64,000 bases of DNA from Gudongella sp034006985 (lineage in GTDB: Bacteria; Bacillota; Clostridia; Tissierellales; Tissierellaceae): the NCBI GenBank assembly GCA_034006985.1, contig JAVERT010000001.1:62001-126000 (forward strand), in the 5' to 3' direction. The stretch's first letter is position 1. Each line of letters starts with the position of its first letter. The position numbers and the translations under genes were made by a program. This document shows positions 32,460 through 41,408 of the stretch, one piece after another. The notes below the pieces were generated by a model. It saw nothing but the letters and a program-made list of their open reading frames with translations. It was not told where the DNA came from and did not search any database.

Positions 32460-33425
32460 ATGAAAATGCCAATAATACTTGAAGATTATCTAAATTATAT
32501 GGATACTATCAAAGGTACCTCTGCTAATACCGTAAAAGAATATTACCTTGACTTAAGAACTTTCTTACGATTTCTTAAGATTCGTTATAGAATGGTAGAT
32601 TCAACAATTTCATTTGATGAAATCGAGATTGATGACATAGATATCGATTTTATTAAAAAAGTAGATATACAAGATCTCTTTGCATATATTTCTTATACTG
32701 ATAAAAAAAGAGCAAACAGTAATTCTACTCGTGCTCGAAAAGTTGCTTCTATTAGATCGTTTTTTAAATACCTACATTCTAGAGTTAATTTAATTGACAC
32801 TAATCCTGCTTTAAACCTTGAGTTTCCTAAAATTGATATTAGACATCCCGTTTATCTTAGCTTAGAACAAGCTGAAAACTTTCTTAAAACTGTACTCTTA
32901 AATCCTAACGATTTATATCGCAACAGAGATTATGCAATAGTTATGTTATTCTTAAACTGTGGACTTAGACTCGCTGAACTTACAAGTATAGATATTGATA
33001 AAATAAATGAAGATGATACTTTAACTGTTATTGGAAAAGGAAATAAAGAACGAACCATATTCTTAAATGAAGGCTGTATCCAAGCAATTGAAGATTATAA
33101 ACTTTTGAGGCCCATAGTACCAGGTGAAAAAGCACTGTTTTTAAGCAAAAGAAAAACTCGTATAAGTAACCGTGCTATCCAACATATGATTGATAAATAC
33201 TTAGAAAAATCTGGACTCGATACTACTATTTACTCTACACATAAGCTAAGGCACACGGCTGCAACATTGATGTATAAGTATGGCCATGTAGATATAAGAG
33301 CTTTACAAGAGATTCTAGGGCACGAATCCGTAGCTACAACACAAATCTATACCCACATAGATAATGAAAGATTAAGAGAAGCTGTAAATAGCAATCCTCT
33401 TTCAAAAAAGAAGGAATCAAAATGA
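32460..33425 (+). CDS. Xer-type tyrosine recombinase
   Basis: 321-residue integrase/recombinase with an N-terminal SAM-like core-binding domain (1-125) and a complete catalytic set: Arg170 in CGLRLAEL, Lys193 in VIGKGNKERT, His261 and Arg264 in THKLRHTAA, His288 in LGHES and the nucleophile Tyr297 in QIYTHI. Length and layout fit XerC/XerD/XerA chromosome-dimer resolvases more than phage integrases. In Firmicutes a Xer gene next to lexA is not unusual. It sits exactly where gene orientation flips in this window. The bases just upstream form a perfect palindrome. It shares a bidirectional terminator with yneA. Confidence 0.88.
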   Translation: MKMPIILEDYLNYMDTIKGTSANTVKEYYLDLRTFLRFLKIRYRMVDSTISFDEIEIDDIDIDFIKKVDIQDLFAYISYTDKKRANSNSTRARKVASIRSFFKYLHSRVNLIDTNPALNLEFPKIDIRHPVYLSLEQAENFLKTVLLNPNDLYRNRDYAIVMLFLNCGLRLAELTSIDIDKINEDDTLTVIGKGNKERTIFLNEGCIQAIEDYKLLRPIVPGEKALFLSKRKTRISNRAIQHMIDKYLEKSGLDTTIYSTHKLRHTAATLMYKYGHVDIRALQEILGHESVATTQIYTHIDNERLREAVNSNPLSKKKESK

Positions 33426-33438
33426 TTCCTTCTTTTTT
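33404..33438. terminator. Bidirectional terminator between xer and yneA
   Basis: A 16-bp perfect stem (33404-33419 with 33423-33438), A-rich on the left and T-rich on the right, with a 3-base loop. It overlaps the 3' ends of both converging genes and can serve each. Confidence 0.88.
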
Positions 33439-33751
33439 ATTTGCTAGCTAACAAAGGGATTTCTAATTTCACACCCTCAATTATCATACTTGTATCCATA
33501 TTATTCTGTTCCTTTATTTTATATATCATTTCTCTAATATCATAGCCCTCTGGTGAAAATTCTCTTGCGATATCCCACAATGTATCACCTTGTTGCACCC
33601 AATAATGTTCTATTTCATGAGTTGACTCAATGCTATAAGCACCAGTACTTGAAACTATAGACACTACAATAATTGCTAATAAAGCTAATGTGAATGTAAT
33701 AAATAAAAAGAATCTTGATTTACTCCTAATTCTATACCTTTTCGCTTTCAT
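33437..33751 (-). CDS. yneA: YneA-like LysM cell-division suppressor
   Basis: 104 residues: a basic N-terminus (MKAKRYRIRSKSRF), one membrane helix (FLFITFTLALLAIIVVSIV), and an extracellular LysM domain (HYWVQQGDTLWDIAREFS to IIEGVKLEIPLL). This is the layout of B. subtilis YneA, the SOS-induced inhibitor of septum completion, which is also divergent from lexA. The promoter here carries an exact LexA box between -35 and -10. A GTG at 33763 is in frame, but it is part of the GAGGTG ribosome site, so ATG 33751 is used. Gene identity rests on context and layout rather than on close sequence match. Confidence 0.85.
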   Translation of the reverse strand: MKAKRYRIRSKSRFFLFITFTLALLAIIVVSIVSSTGAYSIESTHEIEHYWVQQGDTLWDIAREFSPEGYDIREMIYKIKEQNNMDTSMIIEGVKLEIPLLASK

Positions 33752-33770
33752 ATGGCACCTCACTCTTATA

Positions 33771-33782
33771 GTACATCCGTTC
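33771..33782 (-). promoter_or_regulatory. Near-consensus LexA box in the yneA 5' region
   Basis: On the - strand GAACGGATGTAC, one mismatch from GAAC-N4-GTTC. It lies between the yneA transcription start and its ATG. Confidence 0.55.
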
Positions 33783-33799
33783 GATTATCTGTTATTTTC

Positions 33800-33828
33800 A
33801 TTGTACACGAACGTGTGTTCTATGTCAA
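33800..33828 (-). promoter_or_regulatory. yneA promoter
   Basis: On the - strand a perfect -35 TTGACA (33828-33823), 17-base spacer and -10 TACAAT (33805-33800). The LexA box at 33809-33820 fills the spacer, so repression would be tight. Confidence 0.88.
33809..33820. promoter_or_regulatory. Exact LexA box between yneA and lexA
   Basis: GAACGTGTGTTC matches GAAC-N4-GTTC exactly and lies between the -35 and -10 elements of yneA. Confidence 0.9.
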
Positions 33829-33848
33829 TAGATTCTCAAAAATAAATC

Positions 33849-33860
33849 GAACTCTTGTTT
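33849..33860 (+). promoter_or_regulatory. Near-consensus LexA box at the lexA promoter
   Basis: GAACTCTTGTTT, one mismatch from the consensus, overlaps the -35 of lexA. This fits weak autoregulation of lexA. Confidence 0.65.
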
Positions 33861-33887
33861 GCTTATCCGTTTTAACTGTGTTATAAT
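33859..33887 (+). promoter_or_regulatory. lexA promoter
   Basis: TTGCTT at 33859-33864, 17-base spacer, perfect TATAAT at 33882-33887, about 40 bases before the lexA ATG. Confidence 0.85.
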
Positions 33888-33927
33888 CATCTAAAGAAGC
33901 TGTTAAATTATAGCGAGGTGATTTTTT

Positions 33928-34545
33928 ATGTATAAAAACTTAACTAAAAAGCAAACTGAAATTTTACTATATATTAAAAAAGAAACTAACAGTAAAGGCT
34001 ATCCTCCAACTGTAAGAGAAATTTGTGATGGAGTAAATCTTAGGTCTCCCTCTTCTGTTCATGCTCATCTAACTACACTTGAACTGAAAGGATATATAAA
34101 AAAAGATCCAACTAAACCTAGAGCAATAGAAGTTGTAGAATTTGGAAATGAATACTTTATGACTAAGAAAAAAACTGTTGATGTCCCTATATTGGGTCAA
34201 GTTACTGCAGGAGTTCCTATTTTAGCTTTTGAGAATATCGAAGATACATATCCTATTCCTATGGATGAAGTTAATGATGATAAAGTATTTATGCTAAAAA
34301 TAAAAGGTGAAAGTATGATAGATGCAGGGATTATGGACGGAGATTTAGTTCTTGTCAAAGGACAAGCTACCGCTATTAACGGTGATATCGTAGTTGCACT
34401 TCTAGGAGAAGAAGCTACTGTTAAGAGGTTTTTTAAAGAAAAGGATCGAATTAGACTTCAACCTGAGAATCAATTTATGGAACCAATTTACTCAAGAGAT
34501 GTAGTAATTCTAGGTAAAGTAAAAGGTTTATACAGAAAATATTAA
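33928..34545 (+). CDS. lexA: SOS repressor LexA
   Basis: 205 residues. Winged-helix DNA-binding domain (LTKKQTEILLYIKKETNSKGY; SPSSVHAHLTTLELKGYI), then the S24 autoprotease domain with cleavage site Ala94-Gly95 in VTAGVP, the catalytic Ser129 in KGESMIDAGI and Lys166 in EATVKRFF. The spacings 35 and 37 equal those of E. coli LexA (84, 119, 156), so self-cleavage should be intact. An AGGTGA site precedes the ATG. It is divergent from yneA and probably also controls recA in this window. Confidence 0.97.
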   Translation: MYKNLTKKQTEILLYIKKETNSKGYPPTVREICDGVNLRSPSSVHAHLTTLELKGYIKKDPTKPRAIEVVEFGNEYFMTKKKTVDVPILGQVTAGVPILAFENIEDTYPIPMDEVNDDKVFMLKIKGESMIDAGIMDGDLVLVKGQATAINGDIVVALLGEEATVKRFFKEKDRIRLQPENQFMEPIYSRDVVILGKVKGLYRKY

Positions 34546-34560
34546 TTTAAATATAATAAA

Positions 34561-34594
34561 AAATAATCAGCTAAATCGCTGATTATTTTTATTT
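34561..34594. terminator. Bidirectional terminator between lexA and the ynbB-like gene
   Basis: AAATAATCAGC (34561-34571) pairs with GCTGATTATTT (34578-34588); T-runs follow on both strands. It serves the two converging genes. Confidence 0.88.
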
Positions 34595-34653
34595 GCCATA
34601 TATTAAAAAGTTACAAATATAAATTTGCAGCTTTTCAAAGTTATAGATTTTTG

Positions 34654-35946
34654 TTATAAAATTTCAACCAAATTTTTAATATATAAATTATTTAAAGACT
34701 TTATTGCACCAAGCTTACACTGATCATAAGTAAGCCCACCCTGATAATAAGCATAATAAGGTTCTCTTAAAGGACCATCCGCACTAAGTTCTATAGAACT
34801 ACCTTCTATAAACCCACCAGCAGCCATAATAACCTTATCGCTATAACCTGGCATATCCCATGCTTCAGGAGTCACATAAGAATCAACTGCAGAGGCAGCT
34901 TGTATTCCCTTACAAAATTCACTTATCTTTTCAGGTGTTCCTAATTCGATACCTTGTATTATGTCACTTCGTTTATCATCTACTTTAGGAACTACATTAA
35001 AACCTAAATCATGATATACATTTGCAAATAACAATGCCCCTTTAACAGCTTCCATAACTATATGTGGTGCCAAGAAAAGGCCTTGTAATGTGCTTCTACT
35101 AGTTCCAAATGTAAGACCAGTATCTCTTCCTAATCCTGGAGCAGTTAGCCTATTTGCAATCATATTTATCAATTTTTCTTTTCCCGCAATATACCCTCCT
35201 GATAAGGCAATGCCTCCACCAGGATTCTTTATTAAGGACCCTGCAATAACATCCGCACCAATTTCTATTGGCTCTTCTAATTCTAGAAATTCACCATAAC
35301 AGTTATCAACCATAATTATAATATTAGGATGTACTTCTTTTATGCCTTGTATTGCTACTTTAATTTCTTCAATGGTCAATGCTCTTCTATCACTATACCC
35401 AGTAGATCTTTGAATAGCAACAATCTTAGTATTATCCCTAATTTGGGACAAACTAGCCTTAAGATCAATCTGATTATCTTTTAATGACACAGCATCATAA
35501 GTTATACCATATTCTAGAAGACTTCCTGATTCACTATTTTTAGTTCCAATTACCTTTAAAAGTGTATCATATGGTTCACCTGTTATGTATAAGAGGTGAT
35601 CATTTGGTCTTAGAATCCCTGAAAACGTCAAACTCAATGCATGAGTCCCTGATGCTATTGAAGGCCTTACTAAAGCAGATTCTGCCTTAAAAACACTTGC
35701 ATAAATCATTTCTACTTTATCTCGTCCAATGTCTCCATAGCCATACCCCGTCGTCCAATGAAAATCTACAGAACCAAGCCTATTTTCTTGCATCGCTGCA
35801 ATTACTTTGTACTGATTATACTCTCTAATCTCATCAAGATAAAGAAAGCTATCCTTAACCTTATCCTCTGTAATATTTACAAAATCTATTACTTCTTTTT
35901 TTACATCAAATTGTTTACATAAATAATTTATTGTTAACTCTTTCAT
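34654..35946 (-). CDS. PLP-dependent methionine gamma-lyase-family protein (YnbB / aluminium-resistance type)
   Basis: 430-residue fold-type I PLP enzyme. The region HWTTGYGYGDIGRDKVEMIYA, the VRPSIASGTHA motif and the PLP-Lys segment AGSLIKNPGGGIALSGGYI match the YnbB/Alum_res family (Pfam Met_gamma_lyase). The reaction is not established for the family; annotation as methionine gamma-lyase comes from structural similarity. In Bacillus ynbB lies near glnR, while here it follows miaA. Start ATG with an AGGAGC site. It is the last gene of the right arm and points at lexA. Confidence 0.85.
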   Translation of the reverse strand: MKELTINYLCKQFDVKKEVIDFVNITEDKVKDSFLYLDEIREYNQYKVIAAMQENRLGSVDFHWTTGYGYGDIGRDKVEMIYASVFKAESALVRPSIASGTHALSLTFSGILRPNDHLLYITGEPYDTLLKVIGTKNSESGSLLEYGITYDAVSLKDNQIDLKASLSQIRDNTKIVAIQRSTGYSDRRALTIEEIKVAIQGIKEVHPNIIIMVDNCYGEFLELEEPIEIGADVIAGSLIKNPGGGIALSGGYIAGKEKLINMIANRLTAPGLGRDTGLTFGTSRSTLQGLFLAPHIVMEAVKGALLFANVYHDLGFNVVPKVDDKRSDIIQGIELGTPEKISEFCKGIQAASAVDSYVTPEAWDMPGYSDKVIMAAGGFIEGSSIELSADGPLREPYYAYYQGGLTYDQCKLGAIKSLNNLYIKNLVEIL

Positions 35947-35979
35947 ATATGCTCCTTTAAAAATAAATTTATCAAAACT

Positions 35980-36004
35980 AAAAGCCTCTTAATAAGAGAC
36001 TTTT
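35980..36004 (-). terminator. Hairpin between miaA and the ynbB-like gene
   Basis: A stem of about 11 bp with one G-T pair and an AAT loop (35980-35990 with 35994-36004). T-runs flank it on both sides, so it may add to termination after miaA. Confidence 0.5.
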
Positions 36005-36012
36005 TAATACTA

Positions 36013-36037
36013 TAAAAAACTAGAACTTTCTTCTAGT
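36013..36037 (-). terminator. Terminator overlapping the miaA stop codon
   Basis: On the - strand ACTAGAA, GAAAG loop, TTCTAGT, then TTTTTTA. The left arm of the stem includes the miaA stop codon. Confidence 0.65.
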
Positions 36038-36968
36038 ATTTTTTCCTGATATCTCTTTCTATATAATCTGCTAGGTCTATTTTATTCTCGAAGCTTCCAA
36101 CATCTATCCAATGTATTCTGTCGTCTCTTCTAAACCAGGTCAGCTGTCTTTTTGCATAATTTCTAGAAAATTGCTTTATTTTATTTATAGCCTCATCTAA
36201 ACTCCATTCTCCAAGAATATATTTTATTAGCTCTCTATAACCTATTGCTTTCATAGAAGTTAAATCTGTTGAGTATCCTTTATTTAAAAGCTCCACTACT
36301 TCATGTAAAAAACCATGGTCTATCATTAAATCCACTCGAAGGTTAATTCTATTATAAAGTTCCTCTCTATCTAAGTATAAACAATACATTAAAGGCTCAT
36401 ATTTTTCGTTAGGTTTCCTAAAGTTTTTAGTTTGTTCACTCATGCTTATTCCGGACTTATAATACACTTCAAGAGCTCTAACTATTCTTTGAACATCATT
36501 TTCACTATATTTTGCTGCAGTTATAGGATCTACTTTCCTTAATAGTTCCAATAAATAAGCTTTCCCTTCATTTCTAGCTATATCTTCATATTTTTCTCTA
36601 AGTTCTTCATCAGGAGCAATATCAATAAAATCAAGTTCATAAACAAGTGAATTGATATATAACCCGGTTCCTCCAGATACAATTGGCAATTTATCTATAT
36701 TGTTAATTTCTGTTATTATATTTGTTGCCTTTTTTTTATAATTAGCTACAGTAAACTCATCATCTGGTTCAAGAAAATCAACTAAATGATGTTTTATACC
36801 TTGCATTTCATCTTTTCTAACCTTGGCAGTACCAATATCCATATATTTATATATCTGCATTGAATCTGCTGATATTATTTCCCCATTTAATCTCTTTGCA
36901 ATTTCTATAGATATTTCTGTTTTACCAACAGCCGTTGGTCCAGTTATTACTACTAGTTTTTCTTTCAT
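36033..36968 (-). CDS. miaA: tRNA dimethylallyltransferase MiaA
   Basis: Transfers the dimethylallyl group to A37 of tRNAs reading UNN codons; MiaB (encoded at 41.4 kb) then adds the methylthio group. 311 residues with the P-loop GPTAVGKTE, SADSMQIYKYMDIGTAK, the SGGTGLYINSL motif, and a C-terminal KQFSRNYAKRQLTWFRRD. A GTG at 36977 is in frame but is part of the AGGTGG site; ATG 36968 is the likely start. It directly follows mutL (10 bases). hfq, often found after miaA, is not present here. Confidence 0.95.
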   Translation of the reverse strand: MKEKLVVITGPTAVGKTEISIEIAKRLNGEIISADSMQIYKYMDIGTAKVRKDEMQGIKHHLVDFLEPDDEFTVANYKKKATNIITEINNIDKLPIVSGGTGLYINSLVYELDFIDIAPDEELREKYEDIARNEGKAYLLELLRKVDPITAAKYSENDVQRIVRALEVYYKSGISMSEQTKNFRKPNEKYEPLMYCLYLDREELYNRINLRVDLMIDHGFLHEVVELLNKGYSTDLTSMKAIGYRELIKYILGEWSLDEAINKIKQFSRNYAKRQLTWFRRDDRIHWIDVGSFENKIDLADYIERDIRKKY

Positions 36969-36977
36969 AAATACCAC

Positions 36978-38783
36978 CTATTGGATTCTCAAGAATTTTT
37001 TTTCAAGTTCTTTCTTTGTCATCTCTACTATTGTTGGCCTACCATGAGGACAAGTAAAAGGATTTTCACATTTAGATAATTGATCAAATAGCGCCTGTAT
37101 TTCCTGGTATCCTACCGTATCGCCTGCCTTAATTGCACTTGTACATGCAAGCTTTATTATCTTATGGACTCTAGTGTCATAAACGCCTGGAAGTTTGTTT
37201 TCCAACTCATCTAAAATCTCCATAAATAATTTCACTCCATCCGGTTTCCCAAAAATCATAGGTATCCCTCTCAAAATCAAGCTGTTATCTCCAAATACTT
37301 CAACATCAAAGCCAGCTGCTTGGAAATGCTTTAAATTATCTTTTGCCTTATTGATTTCAACTCTGGTTAATTCAATAATCTCCGGAGTTAATAATTGTTG
37401 AATATTAATTTTTTCATTCTTAAAATCGTCTAAATACCGTTCATACATAACTCTTTCATGAGCAGCATGTTGGTCAATTATAAATAATGATTGGTTTAAA
37501 GCATCCTCTGCTAGAATATAAGTCTTAAATACTATACCTATAGGTCTTAAGTTTGGAAATTTTTCAACTTCAGCTTTGTCATTTGCATAGTTAATTTCTT
37601 CTGTTAAGTCTTCTTTAACCCTTTCATTTGAAAAATCTAAATTTGAGAAATCTTTGAAAACAATTGTTTCTTTGCTCTCACTAGATTCAGTAACTGAGTT
37701 ACTCCAATCTTTTGATGGCTCTATATCCCAAAGTAATGGAATATTATCTTTCTTCTCTTTTTTATTGACAGAAAAATCTACTTTTGGAATATTAAAAGAT
37801 TCATTTAATTCACCCTTTATAGCTTTCCCCAAGTTTTCATATACATTAGTATCCGCTATAAACTTTATTTCTTGTTTTGTAGGGTGAATATTTACATCTA
37901 TTAGTGAAGGGTCTATTGAAATAAATAATATAAACAATGGATATCTACTATTAGGAATTAATGAGCTATATTGATTCTCAATAATCTTCGATATCCTATA
38001 ATCAACAACATATCTTTTATTTACATAGAGATATTGATGATTTCTATTGCTTCTATATAAAGTATTATCTGATATAAAACCTTGAAGTTTAAAGTTATCC
38101 CACTCTATTTGAATTTGTTTAAATCCTCTAGTATTATTTTTACCCAACAATTGAAATACAGTATTTATAACATTCCCAGAACCCATTGTAGTAAAAACTA
38201 CTTTATCATCTTTTATATACTTAAAAGAAATATCAGGATTACCAATAGCTAGTTTTGTAATAGAAGTCATAATATAGTTTTCTTCAACATTTTTAGATTT
38301 TAAAAATTTTTTTCTAACTGGTAGGTTATAGAACAAATCTTTTATTATCATAGTAGTTCCAACAGGAGTACCTATAGGTTCAAATTCAACTACAGCTCCT
38401 TCAATCAAACTAGCTTTAATACCCGCCATATCATCTTTTGTCCTGCTTAATACCTCTGTTTTCGATACGGATGCAATACTAGATAAGGCTTCCCCTCTAA
38501 AACCCATAGTAAAACAAGAGTTTAAATCCTCTATCTTTGTAAGCTTACTTGTAGAATGTCTTTTAAAGGCTAACTCTAAATCATCTTTATTCATACCTTC
38601 ACCATTATCCGTTACTCTAATAAGTGAAATACCTGAGTCTTGTATCTCAATTGTAATTTGATTGGCATTAGCATCAATTGAGTTTTCAATTAATTCTTTT
38701 ACTATAGAAGAAGGTCTTTCAATTACTTCACCTGCAGCTATTTTAGATATAGTGTTATTATCAAGTAATTTAATTTTACTCAT
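36978..38783 (-). CDS. mutL: DNA mismatch repair protein MutL
   Basis: GHKL ATPase that couples MutS to strand incision. 601 residues: N-terminal ATPase with ELIENSIDANA, DNGEGM, RGEALSSIASV and GTTMIIKDLFYNLPVRKKF; a variable linker (about 340-405); and a C-terminal dimerisation domain. The endonuclease motif DQHAAHERVMYE and CPHGRPT are intact, so this MutL should be the latent-endonuclease type found in bacteria without MutH. It lies 3 bases behind mutS, so the two are cotranscribed. Confidence 0.96.
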   Translation of the reverse strand: MSKIKLLDNNTISKIAAGEVIERPSSIVKELIENSIDANANQITIEIQDSGISLIRVTDNGEGMNKDDLELAFKRHSTSKLTKIEDLNSCFTMGFRGEALSSIASVSKTEVLSRTKDDMAGIKASLIEGAVVEFEPIGTPVGTTMIIKDLFYNLPVRKKFLKSKNVEENYIMTSITKLAIGNPDISFKYIKDDKVVFTTMGSGNVINTVFQLLGKNNTRGFKQIQIEWDNFKLQGFISDNTLYRSNRNHQYLYVNKRYVVDYRISKIIENQYSSLIPNSRYPLFILFISIDPSLIDVNIHPTKQEIKFIADTNVYENLGKAIKGELNESFNIPKVDFSVNKKEKKDNIPLLWDIEPSKDWSNSVTESSESKETIVFKDFSNLDFSNERVKEDLTEEINYANDKAEVEKFPNLRPIGIVFKTYILAEDALNQSLFIIDQHAAHERVMYERYLDDFKNEKINIQQLLTPEIIELTRVEINKAKDNLKHFQAAGFDVEVFGDNSLILRGIPMIFGKPDGVKLFMEILDELENKLPGVYDTRVHKIIKLACTSAIKAGDTVGYQEIQALFDQLSKCENPFTCPHGRPTIVEMTKKELEKKFLRIQ

Positions 38784-38786
38784 ATA

Positions 38787-41399
38787 TTACTCCTTTAACC
38801 TCTTAGCATCTGCAACTAGACTATTAAGTATATTTAATGCATCCATCGGTGTAATCTCATTTATATTAATATTCTTTACTCTATCTACAAAAAAATCTTT
38901 TTTATAATCATTTAAATTTAATTGCTTAGCATTCTTATTATTTGTTTCCTCATAAGGTTTAAAATTATGGCTGCCTTCAATTAAGGTTAAGACTTCATTA
39001 GCTCTATCGATAACATCTCTATTTATTCCGGCAAGCTTCGCAACCTGAATACCATAGCTTTGGTTAGTTGCGCCTTCTATAACTTTACGCAAAAATATAA
39101 TATCATCACCTTGTTCTTCTGCAGTAATTGTATAATTCTTAATACCTTTAATCTTTGATTCAAGCTGTGTAAGCTCATGATAATGAGTTGCAAAAAGAGT
39201 CTTAGCTTTTATATTAAGAGCAATATGCTCAACTACAGCCCAAGCAATACTAAGACCATCATATGTGCTAGTTCCTCTTCCAACTTCATCTAAAATCAAT
39301 AAACTATTCTTAGTTGAATGCTTTAATATATTCGATACCTCATTCATCTCAACCATAAAGGTACTTTCACCCTGAGAAAGATTATCCGAAGCGCCAATTC
39401 TTGTAAATATCCTATCAACAATTCCTATATCGGCTTCTTTAGCTGGAACAAATGAACCTATTTGAGCTAATAGTGTTATAATGGCAATCTGTCTCATAAA
39501 AGTTGATTTACCAGCCATATTAGGCCCTGTAATAATATGAACCATGTTGTGTCTTGTATCCATATATGAATCATTAGGAACAAAGAGCTGGTGCTCTATA
39601 GTGGCTTCTACAACAGGATGCCTACCATCTTTTATATCTATAATTCCTTTTTTATTTAAAGAAGGTCTAGTAAAATTATTACTATTCGCAACAATTGAAA
39701 AACTTAAAATGACATCTATAATTGCTAATAATCTACTGGTCTTTTGAAGCCTTATAATTTCTTTTTTCACTAGTTCTCTAATTTGCTGGAAAATTTCATA
39801 TTCTATTTCAATAGCTTTACCTTCCGCACCCAATATTTTACTTTCAATCTCTTTTAATCCTTGCGTATAATATCGTTCTGCGTTAGCTAATGTTTGTTTC
39901 CTTATATAATTATCTGGAACTAAATCAATGCTAGTTTTTCTAACCTCTAAATAGTAACCAGTTATTCTATTGTATCCAATTTTTAAAGTCTTAATACCAG
40001 TCTTTTCTTTTTCTTCTTTTTCTAGTTTTCCTAACCATTCTTTCCCATGCACACTACTCTCTCTTAATTCATCTAACTCAGCATTAAATCCTTTTTTTAT
40101 TAGTCTCCCATCTTTTAAAGACAATGAAGGCTCATCAACAATAGAATCATCTATAAGTTTAAATACATCTATTAAAGGATCTAAATCCTTTTGAATCTTT
40201 AAAAATTGTTCTTGTTTTGTATTAAAAAGAATCGTCCTAACATCTGGTATATTCTTAATAGATTGTTTAAGCGCTACCATATCCCTAGCATTGCAATTTC
40301 CATTTGTTATCTTACTAGACAATCTTTCAATATCATATACTCCTTGAAGTATTACCTTTAATTCCTCTGAAACAAATGGATTTTTACTAAGATACTCTAC
40401 CATATCAAGCCTATTATTTATAAGTGTACTATCTATCAAAGGTCTTTCTAACCATTTTTTAAGAAGTCTACCACCCATAGCGGTTTTCGTCTTATCTAGT
40501 ATTGTTATTAAAGCGCCTTTTTTGTCACGTCTTCTCATAGTTTCATGAATTTCAAGATTGGTTCTAGTACTAATATCCATCAACATATACTGCTCTGATT
40601 CATAGTATTGAATATCAGTTATATGCTCAAGAGCACTAAATTGTGTAGATTTAAGATATTTTATTAACCTTGCAGTTGATATTATTGAATATATCTTACT
40701 CTGTAACTCGATTTTTGGATCACTGTATTTTTTAAAAAAATTGTTAACTTCATTTGAATACGATACAATATCCAAACCTTCATCCTCAATAATATTGATG
40801 AATGGAGCAATTTTATTTTTAATCGTATTCAATATCTTTTTATCCTTTGCTAACGCTCCGTTTATGATTAATTCAGAAGGCATTATTTTACCCAACTCAT
40901 CGAGTAAAGCACTAAAAGTTATCTCTTGCTCACCGATAAACTCAGTGGTTAACATTTCACCGGTAGAATGATCGACATAGCAAATACCAGCACCAAATGA
41001 ATCAACGAAAATGCTGGCTAAAAAGTTATTTGATTTCTCATTTAATAGATTAGTATCTAGGATTGTTCCTGGAGTTACTACTCTAACTACCTCTCTTTTA
41101 ACTAGTCCCTTAGCAAGTGCCGGATCTTCAACCTGATCACATACAGCAACCTTATATCCCTTATCAACTAATCTTGAGATATATGTGTCAGCTACATGAT
41201 GAGGAACACCACACATTGGTGCCTTTTCATCTAATCCACAATCCCTTTGCGTTAATGCGATTTCTAGTTCTCTAGATGTAGTTATGGCGTCTTCAAAAAA
41301 CATCTCGTAAAAATCTCCCAATCTAAAAAATAACAAAGCATCAGGATATTTTTTCTTTGTTTCAACATACTGTTTCATCATAGGTGTTAATTCGCCCAT
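38787..41399 (-). CDS. mutS: DNA mismatch repair protein MutS
   Basis: 870 residues. The mismatch-recognition domain opens with MMKQYVETKKKYPDALLFFRLGDFYEMF, containing the Phe-x-Glu mismatch-reading motif (FYEMF). The ATPase shows Walker A GPNMAGKST, SLLILDEVGRGTSTYDG (Walker B) and ATHYHELTQL. The C-terminal end is normal for MutS1. An AGGAGG site precedes the ATG. It is part of the miaB-mutS-mutL-miaA operon, which is common in clostridia. Confidence 0.97.
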   Translation of the reverse strand: MGELTPMMKQYVETKKKYPDALLFFRLGDFYEMFFEDAITTSRELEIALTQRDCGLDEKAPMCGVPHHVADTYISRLVDKGYKVAVCDQVEDPALAKGLVKREVVRVVTPGTILDTNLLNEKSNNFLASIFVDSFGAGICYVDHSTGEMLTTEFIGEQEITFSALLDELGKIMPSELIINGALAKDKKILNTIKNKIAPFINIIEDEGLDIVSYSNEVNNFFKKYSDPKIELQSKIYSIISTARLIKYLKSTQFSALEHITDIQYYESEQYMLMDISTRTNLEIHETMRRRDKKGALITILDKTKTAMGGRLLKKWLERPLIDSTLINNRLDMVEYLSKNPFVSEELKVILQGVYDIERLSSKITNGNCNARDMVALKQSIKNIPDVRTILFNTKQEQFLKIQKDLDPLIDVFKLIDDSIVDEPSLSLKDGRLIKKGFNAELDELRESSVHGKEWLGKLEKEEKEKTGIKTLKIGYNRITGYYLEVRKTSIDLVPDNYIRKQTLANAERYYTQGLKEIESKILGAEGKAIEIEYEIFQQIRELVKKEIIRLQKTSRLLAIIDVILSFSIVANSNNFTRPSLNKKGIIDIKDGRHPVVEATIEHQLFVPNDSYMDTRHNMVHIITGPNMAGKSTFMRQIAIITLLAQIGSFVPAKEADIGIVDRIFTRIGASDNLSQGESTFMVEMNEVSNILKHSTKNSLLILDEVGRGTSTYDGLSIAWAVVEHIALNIKAKTLFATHYHELTQLESKIKGIKNYTITAEEQGDDIIFLRKVIEGATNQSYGIQVAKLAGINRDVIDRANEVLTLIEGSHNFKPYEETNNKNAKQLNLNDYKKDFFVDRVKNININEITPMDALNILNSLVADAKRLKE

Positions 41400-41408
41400 T
41401 GTTTCCTC

